This document shows, piece by piece, positions 19,259 to 28,155 of a stretch of 64,000 nt of DNA (its first letter is position 1; each line of letters opens with the position of its first letter). The stretch spans positions 1-64,000 of the forward strand of contig WTGV01000036.1 of the NCBI GenBank assembly GCA_011525295.1, in the 5' to 3' direction. The notes under the pieces were generated by a model. It saw only the letters and a list, made by a program, of their open reading frames with translations, ran no database searches and was not told where the DNA came from. The DNA comes from Pseudomonadales bacterium. GTDB lineage: Bacteria > Pseudomonadota > Gammaproteobacteria > Pseudomonadales > Azotimanducaceae. The position numbers and the translations under genes were made by a program.

Positions 19259-20134
19259 CTAAGCATACCCGATGTAATGTTCTAAATTCTCCAATTCGTG
19301 CATGAGATGTTCCCATGAATCGGCGACGTAGTATATGGGTTGAATGTGATCGATTTCAAATCCTCGGTCACTACAGGCGACAGAAAGTCTTTCATGTTTG
19401 GCTTCTTGGTACTTAGCCGCTTCCGATACCGACGACAATAGACCGGCTCCATAGATTTTGTGATCAGGTCCGATCAAACCATATTCCACCGTCCACCAAT
19501 GAAAACGAGCGACGCGTCGCGCCGGCGAAGGAGGACTATTTTCAGCTATATTCTTCGCTTTTTCCACTGCTCGTTCTGCTTCTTCTAATACTTGTCGATC
19601 AGCAACCTCTTCGGCCAACAACTCGGCAATATGTTTTTGAGCATGGTAGAGCTGCATATCTATCTCATTCAGCTGTGTGTTTGCACCAAGCTCGCCTAAT
19701 CTTTGGAGAAAATCTCGGTACTCTGCACTGTGAAGCATAGGAAGATGACCTGCAGCTTCGTGAATAATATCAGGAATCGGCGTATAGCCTAATTGACTTC
19801 GGGAGCGAATAGGTTTCGAGATTGGAAGAATGGAATTTGCTTGCAACAGCATAAAGATGTCTGGAGGTATAAAACCGTCCACAACGATTGCGCTCCACCC
19901 CCATCGTCCGAGTGCTTCTTGAACCATTTCTAACGATGGAATTGCAGATTTCGTCATTCCAGTACTTACAAAGGATTCTTTGTAATTTACCGCGGTGTGT
20001 CCAACCAATACTTCTTCAAGGGCTTCTGTCGCCAATCTCCATGTCTCGTGGTCTTGCAGACTGTACTCCGAATATTTCTGGTCGACGCCGAAAGTTTCAA
20101 TCGCTTCTTTAACGTCACTTTCAAGTGTAATCAC
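19259..20134 (-). CDS. Biopterin-dependent aromatic amino acid hydroxylase
   Basis: A 291-residue catalytic domain of the aromatic amino acid hydroxylase family, which uses a tetrahydropterin and non-haem iron to hydroxylate phenylalanine (or tyrosine/tryptophan). The 2-His-1-Glu iron site is visible: H125 and H130 in PDIIHEAAGH and E217 in FHWWTVEYGL. HEAAGH instead of the HELLGH of classical phenylalanine hydroxylases places it in the subgroup seen in diverse bacteria. There is no regulatory ACT domain. Phenylalanine 4-monooxygenase is the most likely activity. No pterin carbinolamine dehydratase (phhB) gene is in the window; folE lies about 10 kb away. Confidence 0.9.
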   Translation of the reverse strand: MITLESDVKEAIETFGVDQKYSEYSLQDHETWRLATEALEEVLVGHTAVNYKESFVSTGMTKSAIPSLEMVQEALGRWGWSAIVVDGFIPPDIFMLLQANSILPISKPIRSRSQLGYTPIPDIIHEAAGHLPMLHSAEYRDFLQRLGELGANTQLNEIDMQLYHAQKHIAELLAEEVADRQVLEEAERAVEKAKNIAENSPPSPARRVARFHWWTVEYGLIGPDHKIYGAGLLSSVSEAAKYQEAKHERLSVACSDRGFEIDHIQPIYYVADSWEHLMHELENLEHYIGYA

Positions 20135-20263
20135 AAAAGTCTCCTAAAATCTACAATGAACACGAGCTTTCTTCACAATACCATCGTCGGATGTGACACA
20201 TTGATTGTGAATCGCTCCTTTCAAGCTCAAATCAAAATCAACCATTTAGTATAAGGCAAAACC

Positions 20264-22027
20264 GTGAATTCCATCACTGATCGCTACTCTCGCCGCGCAT
20301 TGACTACATTCGTAGTTTTTGGGTCGTTAATGATTTTATCGTTATTCGCTGGTTTGAACTTATCTCCTAAATGGCTAATTTCGACCACGGTTCTCGATGT
20401 TCAAGAAGACGAAGCAGGCGAACTCTATTACATGTTCAAGAAAGAGAAGGAATTCTTTCAACCGATACCAGCGGACCAATCGGTTTTGTTAACGCTGTCT
20501 TTAGACTTCTCCGGCGAGTTAGATGAACTAGAAGAAATCGTCGCTATGGAAGTTGACCAGGGTATCTTTGAGTATCGACAGCTACGCGCACAAAAACACT
20601 GGGGATTTTGGTCATTGTTACCGGCCTTTTGTGCAGTCTTTTTGTGTTGGCTCACTCGAGAACCGATCACGGCGTTACTAGGTGGCATAGTGTCGGGTGC
20701 CCTCTTACTCCAACTCTATGATCTAACGGGCGAGGTACTGATCCCCACACTCGGCACCGCGCAGACCGCCGGAATCTTAATTTTGTATCTTTGGTTTCTC
20801 GGCGGACTCCTGGGAATTTGGTCAAAATCAGGTGCTGCGCTTGCATTCGCAGAATGGATGACTCTTCATGTTGTAAGAGGACCTAGGACAGCGAAGTTGG
20901 TGGCATGGTTTTTGGGTGTCGTTTTCTTTCAGGGCGGTACCGTCAGTACGGTGTTGGTTGGCACTACGGTGAAACCGATCGCAGACAAGGAACGGATTAG
21001 CCACGAAGAACTTGCCTACATCGTAGATTCAACTGCTTCACCGATCGCGTCTCAACTAGCGTTCAATGCCTGGCCTGGGTATGTACAAGTGTTTATCTTC
21101 GTGCCCGGAGTTGCGTTTCTCGCGACTGAACAAGACCGAGTCGCGTTTTTCTTTGCAAGCGTACCCTTTTGCTTTTATGCAATCTTTGCGGTTCTCGGGA
21201 CATTCCTTCTGAGTATAGAAAAGCCTCTGTATTTAGGAAAACGCATGAAGCTTGCCATGAATCGTTCTAGGAGTACAGGAAAACTAGACAGTGATGACGC
21301 AGTTCCTCTCGCAGCACCTGAACTACAAGACACCGTAGTCCCCAAGGGATACTCTCCTCATTTGCTAGAGTTCATCGTCCCCTTGGTATTACTTATTGCC
21401 ATCGCTATCGGTACTTTTGTGTATTTCGGATCCCCGAATGTTCAGTGGGCATTTGGCATTGCTCTGTTGGTTGCCGCAGGTACATCTTTGGCCCGGGGTA
21501 TGACGATTAAAGAACTAATCGATGGAGTCGGTACCGGGATGAAAAGCCTCTTGATCGGTTCATTGATTTTGATGCTCGCGATCACCATCGGTGCAGTGAG
21601 CGCAAAGGCCGGAGGTGGAACCTACCTAGTAGCCCTTCTCGGTGATGCGTTACCCTGGTTTTTGTTACCAGTCCTATTACAACTCATGACGATGACGATT
21701 GCATTTTCAACAGGGACAAGTTGGGGAACCTACGCTGTGGCATTTCCATTAGCAATGCCGTTAGCATGGGCGATCGCGACTGGGCAGGATTTGGCACATC
21801 CATGGTTCTTCATGACACTGTGTTTTGCCTCAGTTATGGACGGAAGTGTCTATGGTGATCAGTGCTCTCCGATATCGGATACCACGGTTCTCAGTTCGAT
21901 GTGTACAGGATGCGATCTCATGGATCATGTTCGTACACAAATTCCTCAAGCTACCTTCGCAGCTATACTGGCAGCAATAGTGTGGACGGTACTAGCGTTC
22001 TTCGCGGGTGTAGGCTTTGGTGGGTAA
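20264..22027 (+). CDS. NhaC-type Na+/H+ antiporter family protein
   Basis: A 587-residue polytopic membrane protein of the NhaC antiporter superfamily. After a first helix (about residues 12-31) comes an unusually long soluble insert of about 75 residues (roughly 34-108) before the remaining ~11 helices. Typical NhaC regions are seen: LLGGIVSGALLLQLYD, WFLGVVFFQGGTVSTVLVG, FSTGTSWGTYAVAFPLAMPL and DGSVYGDQCSPISDTTVLSS near the C terminus. The start is a GTG at 20264. The insert, probably extracytoplasmic, is the unusual part. Substrate could be Na+ or an amino or organic acid as in some relatives. Confidence 0.88.
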   Translation: MNSITDRYSRRALTTFVVFGSLMILSLFAGLNLSPKWLISTTVLDVQEDEAGELYYMFKKEKEFFQPIPADQSVLLTLSLDFSGELDELEEIVAMEVDQGIFEYRQLRAQKHWGFWSLLPAFCAVFLCWLTREPITALLGGIVSGALLLQLYDLTGEVLIPTLGTAQTAGILILYLWFLGGLLGIWSKSGAALAFAEWMTLHVVRGPRTAKLVAWFLGVVFFQGGTVSTVLVGTTVKPIADKERISHEELAYIVDSTASPIASQLAFNAWPGYVQVFIFVPGVAFLATEQDRVAFFFASVPFCFYAIFAVLGTFLLSIEKPLYLGKRMKLAMNRSRSTGKLDSDDAVPLAAPELQDTVVPKGYSPHLLEFIVPLVLLIAIAIGTFVYFGSPNVQWAFGIALLVAAGTSLARGMTIKELIDGVGTGMKSLLIGSLILMLAITIGAVSAKAGGGTYLVALLGDALPWFLLPVLLQLMTMTIAFSTGTSWGTYAVAFPLAMPLAWAIATGQDLAHPWFFMTLCFASVMDGSVYGDQCSPISDTTVLSSMCTGCDLMDHVRTQIPQATFAAILAAIVWTVLAFFAGVGFGG

Positions 22028-22233
22028 CCAACGTTCTTTGGGTAGCAGGTTTTAGTTTCTGCCATTTTCAATGATGGTCATTACGGACAGGCGAATGAAT
22101 TGCGTGTGTCTTGGATCTACTCTTTTGTCCAAATTAAATCTGAGGTTTGCAAACTCAGATCTATAGAAAATATTAATCCTATAGTTGAATTTCTTCGTTG
22201 TCGGAATTTTTCTATGAACACGTCGCGATCGGT

Positions 22234-23136
22234 ATGAAAGACTTAGTGTTCTGGGTGTTTTCCGACGGGAGAAAGGGGCACGAAAAACAAACCGTCGGAC
22301 TCACGCAAGCAATAAAGAGTTCGACAAAGACAAGTGTCACCGTTCAACGAATTGCAGTTGGTACCTCGGTAAAGAAGTTGTCGGAATTGCCAAAACCCTC
22401 TCTCGTTTTTGGAGCAGGCAATGCAACGCACTTACCCATGTTGATGACGAAGGTACTCTTTAACGTACCTTGCATCGTACTGATGAAACCCTCTCTTCCC
22501 ACAATTTTCTTTGATCTCGTGTTCGTACCGCATCATGATGTTTGTTCCAACTTCGGCAACGTACACACAACGAGAGGGGTACTCTGCCCTATTCCCGATG
22601 TATGTCCGAATTCCACGCAAGGTGTGATATTGTTAGGTGGACAGAGTCGACACTTCCATTGGCATACAGAATCAGTCCTCGACACTGTTACAAACATCGT
22701 TAATGCTTCTCCTCACAAACATTGGACGATCTGCGATTCACCGAGAAGTCCTGACAATATGTTGAACCAGCTTGACGCTCTGCCGAACGCAACCTTTCGG
22801 CAGTGGCGAACTACTAGTGAATCATTTATCACTGAATTGCTTAATTCGAGTTCCGAAACTTGGGTAACTTGCGATTCCGTAACGATGCTTTACGAAGCAC
22901 TCAATACCGGAGCACCCGTTGGAGTTATTGAGTTACCTTCTATACGAAAGACCAACAAGCTTGCCCGAGGGATTCAAGACTTAGTGAAAAACAATCAGGT
23001 TCAATTATCACGCGGCGGTTATTCGATCGGGACGGGGTTGTCTGTGCCGACCCCTGGTCAGGAATCGCGTAGATGTGCAGAACTTTGCCTAAATCTGCTT
23101 AAACTAAGAAAGTGTCGTAGAATTGTTACGATATAA
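22234..23136 (+). CDS. ELM1/GtrOC1 family protein (DUF1022)
   Basis: A 300-residue protein of the ELM1 family, named after the plant mitochondrial fission protein and also common in Proteobacteria. It has the family opening VFWVFSDGRKGHEKQTVGL and later the glycosyltransferase-B-like elements LVFGAGNATHLPM and a C-terminal TCDSVTMLYEALNTGAPVGV that resembles a nucleotide-sugar binding region. Bacterial members sit near lipid A or cell envelope genes and are suspected glycosyltransferases. ATG 22234 fits the family N terminus; a TTG at 22198 in frame adds 12 unconserved residues. The enzymatic role is not established. Confidence 0.8.
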   Translation: MKDLVFWVFSDGRKGHEKQTVGLTQAIKSSTKTSVTVQRIAVGTSVKKLSELPKPSLVFGAGNATHLPMLMTKVLFNVPCIVLMKPSLPTIFFDLVFVPHHDVCSNFGNVHTTRGVLCPIPDVCPNSTQGVILLGGQSRHFHWHTESVLDTVTNIVNASPHKHWTICDSPRSPDNMLNQLDALPNATFRQWRTTSESFITELLNSSSETWVTCDSVTMLYEALNTGAPVGVIELPSIRKTNKLARGIQDLVKNNQVQLSRGGYSIGTGLSVPTPGQESRRCAELCLNLLKLRKCRRIVTI

Positions 23137-23176
23137 AGATATTTTTTTTGCTCTTCACAACTCGGAGAGACTCATT

Positions 23177-23608
23177 ATGAATAACAGGACTCGAATTTCC
23201 TACACACTGTGTGGTGCCGTGGTACCCTTTCTCTGCGCTTCGATTTATGCCGAAGAATCTGCTACTCACAGCATGGAAGTGAGCGAAAAGATCCTCGTGA
23301 TGGAAACTATAAACGTTACCTCAAACAAGGAAATTGCCGACGAAGACGAAACCTCTGGCGATCCGAAGGTGGATCAAGTTTTGAATTTGGTCGATAGCGT
23401 GACTTTGACTTCAGACGAGTCGACTGATGAATCAGCTTCGGTAGAAACGGTCGAATTGTCCGATAGTGAATCGGATGAAGTAATTGTTCAATCTACTAAC
23501 TCTGAACAGAACAAGGACGAACTTACTCAAGCGATCTTGGACCCAGCGGATTCGCAAAATATTGATTCCAAAACACCTTCTAGTCAAAACACGGAAGAGA
23601 CTGAGTAA
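23177..23608 (+). CDS. Secreted, strongly acidic low-complexity protein
   Basis: A 143-residue exported protein. A Sec signal peptide (residues 1-24, NNRTRISYTLCGAVVPFLCA then SIYAEE) is followed by a mature region dominated by Glu, Asp, Ser, Thr and Val with no recognisable domain and almost no aromatic residues. I use ATG 23177, preceded by GGAGAG at ~23164-23169; a longer frame from TTG 23123 overlaps the ELM1-like gene. Nothing in the sequence shows a function. An acidic calcium-binding or surface linker role is conceivable, given the secreted EF-hand proteins nearby, but that is speculation. Confidence 0.6.
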   Translation: MNNRTRISYTLCGAVVPFLCASIYAEESATHSMEVSEKILVMETINVTSNKEIADEDETSGDPKVDQVLNLVDSVTLTSDESTDESASVETVELSDSESDEVIVQSTNSEQNKDELTQAILDPADSQNIDSKTPSSQNTEETE

Positions 23609-23664
23609 TTAAAAAACGATCGAATTAGTCTAATCTGAAGGTTCATCGTTCACTTCCTGAACAC

Positions 23665-23697
23665 GAGCACTGAGTACTCGTTCGCACGTGCTCTTTT
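23665..23697 (+). terminator. Possible rho-independent terminator after the acidic protein gene
   Basis: GAGCAC at 23665-23670 pairs with GTGCTC at 23688-23693, followed directly by four Ts. The loop of 17 bases contains a smaller palindrome (GAGTACTC). It lies 57 bp after the stop of the gene ending at 23608. The stem is short, so this is tentative. Confidence 0.35.
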
Positions 23698-23876
23698 GCT
23701 CCGTAACCCACGGCACTATCGTTTGATCCCGCACGAATTGACACCGCGTTATGGCACAACATTGAACGTCGGAGAGAACTAAAGACAGAGCTACTTGCAC
23801 AAATTAAGCAAAAATTCAAGAATTGACAGTAACTAATACTTGTCATTGCTTCTACAGGCCTAAGTACAAAGCAAAA

Positions 23877-23954
23877 TGGCGGAGCGGACGGGGCTCGAAC
23901 CCGCGACCCCTAGCGTGACAGGCTAGTATTCTAAACCAACTGAACTACCGCTCC
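23877..23954 (-). tRNA. tRNA-Asp (GTC)
   Basis: A cloverleaf on the minus strand. The acceptor stem GGAGCGG (23954-23948) pairs with CCGCTCC, followed by discriminator G and an encoded CCA (complement of 23877-23879). The anticodon arm is CTAGC-CTGTCAC-GCTAG, giving anticodon GTC for aspartate. The T arm carries GGTTCGAGCCC. It lies 10 bp downstream of tRNA-Val in one transcript. Confidence 0.96.
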
Positions 23955-23964
23955 GAGGAATCTC

Positions 23965-24041
23965 TGGTGGGTGTTGTAGGGATCGAACCTACGACCTATG
24001 GCTTGTAAGGCCATCGCTCTCCCGAACTGAGCTAAACACCC
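23965..24041 (-). tRNA. tRNA-Val (TAC)
   Basis: A cloverleaf on the minus strand. The acceptor stem GGGTGTT (24041-24035) pairs with AACACCC, with discriminator A and encoded CCA (complement of 23965-23967). The anticodon arm is ATGGC-CTTACAA-GCCAT, giving anticodon TAC for valine (GUA codons). The T arm has GGTTCGATCCC. It is first in a two-tRNA operon; Val-Asp pairs are common in Gammaproteobacteria. Confidence 0.96.
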
Positions 24042-24057
24042 CTGAAGAAAGATCGTA

Positions 24058-24085
24058 ATTTTAAGTTAGCGTTATTGAGTGTCAA
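24058..24085 (-). promoter_or_regulatory. Sigma70-type promoter of the tRNA-Val/tRNA-Asp operon
   Basis: On the minus strand a perfect -35 box TTGACA (24085-24080) is separated by 16 bp from TAAAAT (24063-24058), a good -10 box. Transcription would start about 10 bases before the 5' end of tRNA-Val at 24041. This is the clearest promoter in the window. Confidence 0.78.
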
Positions 24086-24215
24086 GATTCTATTACATTC
24101 CTCTCTAGTAAAACGATAGTTAGCTCGGCCGTATCACCGAATATGCAGGATAACAACGTCGATTTCGTATAAAGAGTTAAAATCGTGTACCACTTGTGCA
24201 ATGAGGATTACTCAC

Positions 24216-24887
24216 ATGAAAAAAGCACTCATTTTTGTAATATCGGTCCTACTTCTTACGTCCTTTTCGTTACAAGCTCAACGCGCTTCTTCCAGCAGTT
24301 GGACAGGTTATAGTTTAAACCAACTCGAAACATTTTCGAGTAGTGTGTTTGAACTACTCGACTCGGACAAAAATGGTTCGATCACATTAGACGAAATTGA
24401 TCTCTTGAATGAAGAATCTGATGAGGAAATGAGCGAGGAAGAATTAGTACTGCAACGAAGGCGAATGAACTTGATCAGTAGCTACTTTTGGACCGAAGAG
24501 GAAATTAACACGTTCGAAGTAGCTGATACTAACGGCGATGGTTCATTAAACCGAGAAGAGTACAACAATCTTGAAGCTAGTGTGCGGACTCACATTCTCG
24601 AACTTGGAATTGAGTCTCTCGACACAGATAAGAACGGCAGTGTCGAAGCAAACGAATTTAGCGCGCATTTAGAAAATTTCGATGAGTGGGACAACGATGG
24701 TAATGGCACGCTTGATCGTGCAGAAATGCGGGAAGTTTCTGATCGCAGGTTTCACACAGATATCCGCAGCCGATGGACCGTAGGTGACAATCGCGGCGGA
24801 GAAGAGCGCCGTCGTATAGTCTTGGAACGCGAATTGCGCGCGACTGAACGTCAACTACCCGCTGCTTCAGACCGCAAAAAGGACTAA
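24216..24887 (+). CDS. Secreted EF-hand calcium-binding protein (type A)
   Basis: A 223-residue exported protein. A signal peptide (KKALIFVISVLLLTSFSLQA, residues 1-22) precedes four EF-hand loops: DSDKNGSITLDE, DTNGDGSLNREE, DTDKNGSVEANE and DNDGNGTLDRAE, all with good calcium-ligand residues at positions 1, 3, 5 and 12. The C terminus is Arg-rich. I use ATG 24216, preceded by GAGG at 24204-24207, rather than the ATG at 24201. It is the first of three related genes in tandem. It probably binds calcium in the periplasm or outside the cell; the partner is unknown. Confidence 0.88.
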   Translation: MKKALIFVISVLLLTSFSLQAQRASSSSWTGYSLNQLETFSSSVFELLDSDKNGSITLDEIDLLNEESDEEMSEEELVLQRRRMNLISSYFWTEEEINTFEVADTNGDGSLNREEYNNLEASVRTHILELGIESLDTDKNGSVEANEFSAHLENFDEWDNDGNGTLDRAEMREVSDRRFHTDIRSRWTVGDNRGGEERRRIVLERELRATERQLPAASDRKKD

Positions 24888-25069
24888 ATAGACACATACG
24901 ACTAGTGGTTAACCCACTGATCTGATTCGAAAAAAATTCTCAAAAAACTTGTGATCATTCGATTACTACAAATTTTTAAGTTACGTCGTACTGACTCGTC
25001 GATTCTTACAGGATTCGGCGTGTCTATTCGTAACAGTTACACAGGGCAATTATTATTGGGACAACCTAA

Positions 25070-25783
25070 ATGAGACTGAAACCATTTTTATTAATCTTCT
25101 CACTTGCTACACTCTTACTAGCTTCTATAACACTAGTGGCTCAGGAACGCGAACGACCCGCAGCAGCAGCGCGCTCTCTTTCTGCTGACGGTTTTTCTAC
25201 ATGGGCACTCGCCGATATCGACGAAGTACGAGAAGCTGTGCAGGAGACTTTTAAGTTACTTGATTCGAACAACAATGGTTCGATCACTTTAGATGAGATT
25301 GACATTCTCGAAGAACTCATTGACGGAGAGGAGAGTCTTCCTGCAGAAGAACTCGCCGAACTTCGCCAACGCTTGAATATCGTTTCTCGCACTTTTATGC
25401 ATCTTGACGAAGAGATCGACCATTTCGAAATTGCTGACACAGATCACGATGGAACGCTGAGTGAATCCGAGTTCGACCTCCAGGAAGCAACAATTCGTAC
25501 TCATATCCTACAACTGAATCTTGATTCATTCGACAAAGACAAAAATGGCGGCATTGAGGAGAGCGAATTCACAGCCCATTTAGACGATGTTGAAGATCTT
25601 GACACCGATGGCGACGGTAGCCTTAGCCGTGCCGAACTGAGAGGTATTGAGAACCAGAGACTATTGCAGGACATTCGCGTAAGTTCTTGGCAACGTCAGG
25701 TGCGTGCGGAACGTCGCGCGTATGCAGAGCGTCGGGCGCAACAGGAAGAGTCCGCCGAGAGTAAGAAGAAAGATAGCCGATAA
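25070..25783 (+). CDS. Secreted EF-hand calcium-binding protein (type B)
   Basis: A 237-residue exported protein with a signal peptide (residues 1-25, ending SITLVAQ) and four EF-hand loops: DSNNNGSITLDE, DTDHDGTLSESE, DKDKNGGIEESE and DTDGDGSLSRAE. It is homologous along its length to the preceding gene, but shares extra features, such as the GEESLPAEELAELR segment after the first loop, with the second half of the following gene. The C-terminal tail is rich in Arg, Ala and Glu. Spacing to the neighbours (~180 and ~135 bp) suggests separate or read-through transcription. Confidence 0.88.
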   Translation: MRLKPFLLIFSLATLLLASITLVAQERERPAAAARSLSADGFSTWALADIDEVREAVQETFKLLDSNNNGSITLDEIDILEELIDGEESLPAEELAELRQRLNIVSRTFMHLDEEIDHFEIADTDHDGTLSESEFDLQEATIRTHILQLNLDSFDKDKNGGIEESEFTAHLDDVEDLDTDGDGSLSRAELRGIENQRLLQDIRVSSWQRQVRAERRAYAERRAQQEESAESKKKDSR

Positions 25784-25918
25784 CGAGTTCGATTCAACAG
25801 CTCTTCAAATCCACGCCTCATCGAAGGATCACCTACACATTTATATCGGATAGACCGTGAGCAGGTACAATGAAAACAGAATTAATCCCCTTATTTGTCT
25901 TTAAGTGAGATTCAGAGA

Positions 25919-27145
25919 ATGAAATTTGTTTCAGTTTTTGCTTTAAGCACCCTCGTATTCCTATCGATAAACACGCTACACGCTCAGCAGGAATCTGATG
26001 AAACCTCGCCCAAATTCACATTGAATCAACTTGAAACTGCGATCAATGATGTATTCGAAATGCTTGACGTTGACGAAAACGGATCAATCACTCTAGATGA
26101 AATTGATATCTTAAGAGACTACTCGGAAGAAGCTCTCAGCCGTGACGAGCTAGCTATGCTCATTCGCAGATCAGGTCTGATTAATCACTACTTTCGGACG
26201 AACGAAGAAATTAACAGGTTTGAGGTAGGCGACACTAATGGGGACAGGTCGATGACCCGAGAGGAATTCGACAATCTTCGCACCAACATCCGTACTCATA
26301 GACTGAAACTTGGATTGCAAGAACTGGACACGAACAAGAACGGAAACGTGGAAGCAGAAGAGTTTGCGGCACATCTTGGAGATTTTGACGAATGGGACTC
26401 TGACGGTGATGGGGCACTTGATCGTAAGGAAATGGCAGAGATTCCAGAATTCCACAAACTACAGATTGAATTGCATCGCCCTCTCTTCGGTCTACGCTCA
26501 GCTGCGGAGCTCGAATACAATCTCTCGCTCCGCGAACGTCGTGCCGCTGCCGCTGCTGGACAAGATCAGACTCCGAGTCGCCATCTTCCACCCATATTTG
26601 CTAGTGGTGCCGCCGCAAATATCGATGATTTGCGAGAGGCATCAAAGAACACCTTCGATTTGTTGGACGCTAATAATAACGGTTCTATTACACTCGACGA
26701 GATTGACATCACCAAAGAGTTGATTGAAGGAGAGGAAAAACTACCGCCAGAGCAACTTGCCGAACTACGGCGTCGTGCCGAGGTTATTTCTTACACGTTC
26801 CTAAACGTTGAAGAAGCAATCGATAACTTCGAAGTCGCGGATACAAACCACAACGGGACACTGAGCGAAACTGAGTTTGATCTTATCTCATCCACAGTGC
26901 GCACACACATCTTACAGCTCAATCTAGATGCTTTCGACACGGATAAGAACGGTCGAATCCAACTAAATGAATTTTCCGCCCATTTAGACAATATTGAAGA
27001 ATTTGATTCCGATGGAGACGGAACTATCAACCCTGAGGAAATGCGCGGTGTAGCAGATTTCAGGTTGAATATGGATGTTCATGTCTTCCAATCAGAAGCG
27101 CTCGGTAGAGCACGAGAGGAAGAAGCTCGGTCTCAAGTTCAGTGA
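25919..27145 (+). CDS. Secreted double EF-hand protein (type A joined to type B)
   Basis: A 408-residue exported protein with eight EF-hand loops in two modules. After a signal peptide (KFVSVFALSTLVFLSINTLHA), residues ~25-190 match the first gene of the cluster (loops DVDENGSITLDE, DTNGDRSMTREE, DTNKNGNVEAEE, DSDGDGALDRKE), and ~230-395 match the second (DANNNGSITLDE, DTNHNGTLSETE, DTDKNGRIQLNE, DSDGDGTINPEE). An Ala-rich stretch (RRAAAAAG) links them, the position of the C-terminal tail in type A. ATG 25919 is chosen over an in-frame TTG at 25895. Calcium binding is well supported; the biological role is unknown. Confidence 0.88.
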   Translation: MKFVSVFALSTLVFLSINTLHAQQESDETSPKFTLNQLETAINDVFEMLDVDENGSITLDEIDILRDYSEEALSRDELAMLIRRSGLINHYFRTNEEINRFEVGDTNGDRSMTREEFDNLRTNIRTHRLKLGLQELDTNKNGNVEAEEFAAHLGDFDEWDSDGDGALDRKEMAEIPEFHKLQIELHRPLFGLRSAAELEYNLSLRERRAAAAAGQDQTPSRHLPPIFASGAAANIDDLREASKNTFDLLDANNNGSITLDEIDITKELIEGEEKLPPEQLAELRRRAEVISYTFLNVEEAIDNFEVADTNHNGTLSETEFDLISSTVRTHILQLNLDAFDTDKNGRIQLNEFSAHLDNIEEFDSDGDGTINPEEMRGVADFRLNMDVHVFQSEALGRAREEEARSQVQ

Positions 27146-27296
27146 CGTGCCTGATCACGTTCACTCTATTCAATACTAAGCGATACTAAACGTACTTCAA
27201 GTTAAGTTTCGCGCCCTCACGAGAGATCGATGGTGATGTGTCCTTCGTGTGAGATGAAGTGAAACTCAGGGAAATGAATACTCGGTATTGATGGAG

Positions 27297-27911
27297 TTAT
27301 TCGTTCTCTACCGAAGATGTCTCAGAGTCTGTGTCCTCTGGTTTAGGAAGCGGAGACTCAGCTGGTGTTATCGATGTGATCCATTCACCTCGCCATACCC
27401 AAATCCAAGTCCCAATGGCGGTAGGAAGAAGCATAATCAAGGATAGCGTGCCGTATGAATCAATTAGATTACTCCCGGAAAATACGAAAAAGATTGCGAA
27501 CGAAGTAAGTGTGCAAACTAATACTGTGAGTAACGGTAGTGCTACAATTCGAAACCCTAAACGAACATATAAGGTAGTAGTTCCATCGGGAGAACATGGT
27601 AATTCCCCAGGTTTAAGTAACACTCGAATTACGTACACCACCAATGCAACAAATGCTGCAGTACAGTTCATTAAGGTGCAAATTTCCGTTTGCCATAGCA
27701 ACAGATCTTCCTTGAAAAACGCAAATATCCATAGAAAACTATCGATGTCGTCAATTGCCTCAAATCCGGAGAAAAGAAAGGAAACAAACGACTTGACGAT
27801 GATCAGTACAAAGACCCCCAATGGGAAAATGACAAAGAACAGCACTCCTACATGAACAAAGAGATTTCGAGCTGTACTTGCTGTACTAAATGCTTTAATC
27901 AAAGTCCCCAA
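27297..27911 (-). CDS. Multi-pass membrane protein, first of two tandem paralogues
   Basis: A 204-residue membrane protein with about four helices (near residues 20-48, 85-105, 125-148 and 160-178) and an acidic Ser/Glu tail. It is clearly paralogous to the protein encoded at 28156-28698: both share GELPxSxDG, VRLGFR, ALPLLT and LLPTAIGTWIWVWRGxWITSI. I do not recognise the family. The start is a TTG at 27911, which aligns with the ATG of the paralogue. The two genes lie in tandem with ~245 bp between, so they probably arose by local duplication. Confidence 0.7.
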   Translation of the reverse strand: MGTLIKAFSTASTARNLFVHVGVLFFVIFPLGVFVLIIVKSFVSFLFSGFEAIDDIDSFLWIFAFFKEDLLLWQTEICTLMNCTAAFVALVVYVIRVLLKPGELPCSPDGTTTLYVRLGFRIVALPLLTVLVCTLTSFAIFFVFSGSNLIDSYGTLSLIMLLPTAIGTWIWVWRGEWITSITPAESPLPKPEDTDSETSSVENE

Positions 27912-28045
27912 TCAATTCCTGAAACAAGTCGAAATCTCTAATAATTCGTTCGCTCTCACCGCCACAACCCACTCTACAAATTTTCCATTTCTAAGTATCT
28001 GATCACTTTGATATTCTTGACGGATCATAGGCTGAAGATGTGCTT

Positions 28046-28074
28046 ATTCGGTATTGATAGTCTATCTACCGAAT
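28046..28074 (-). terminator. Hairpin downstream of the second tandem membrane protein gene
   Basis: ATTCGGTA (28046-28053) and TACCGAAT (28067-28074) form an 8-bp stem with a 13-base loop. A related TCGGTA/TACCGA pair is found at 27282-27287 and 27309-27314, around the stop codon of the neighbouring paralogue, so this hairpin was probably copied with the gene. There is no clear T-run, so termination is uncertain. Confidence 0.3.
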
Positions 28075-28155
28075 CACTATGACGAGTGAGCCTCAAAAGA
28101 AACCCGTCCTTCCATTGACTCGCACATTCCCATATCGTGTAGCATCTCGTGATAT

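Noticed and set aside
23643-23846. 67-codon minus-strand frame between the acidic protein gene and the tRNAs
   Set aside because: Ser/Cys-rich chance frame downstream of the tRNA operon; no ribosome binding site.
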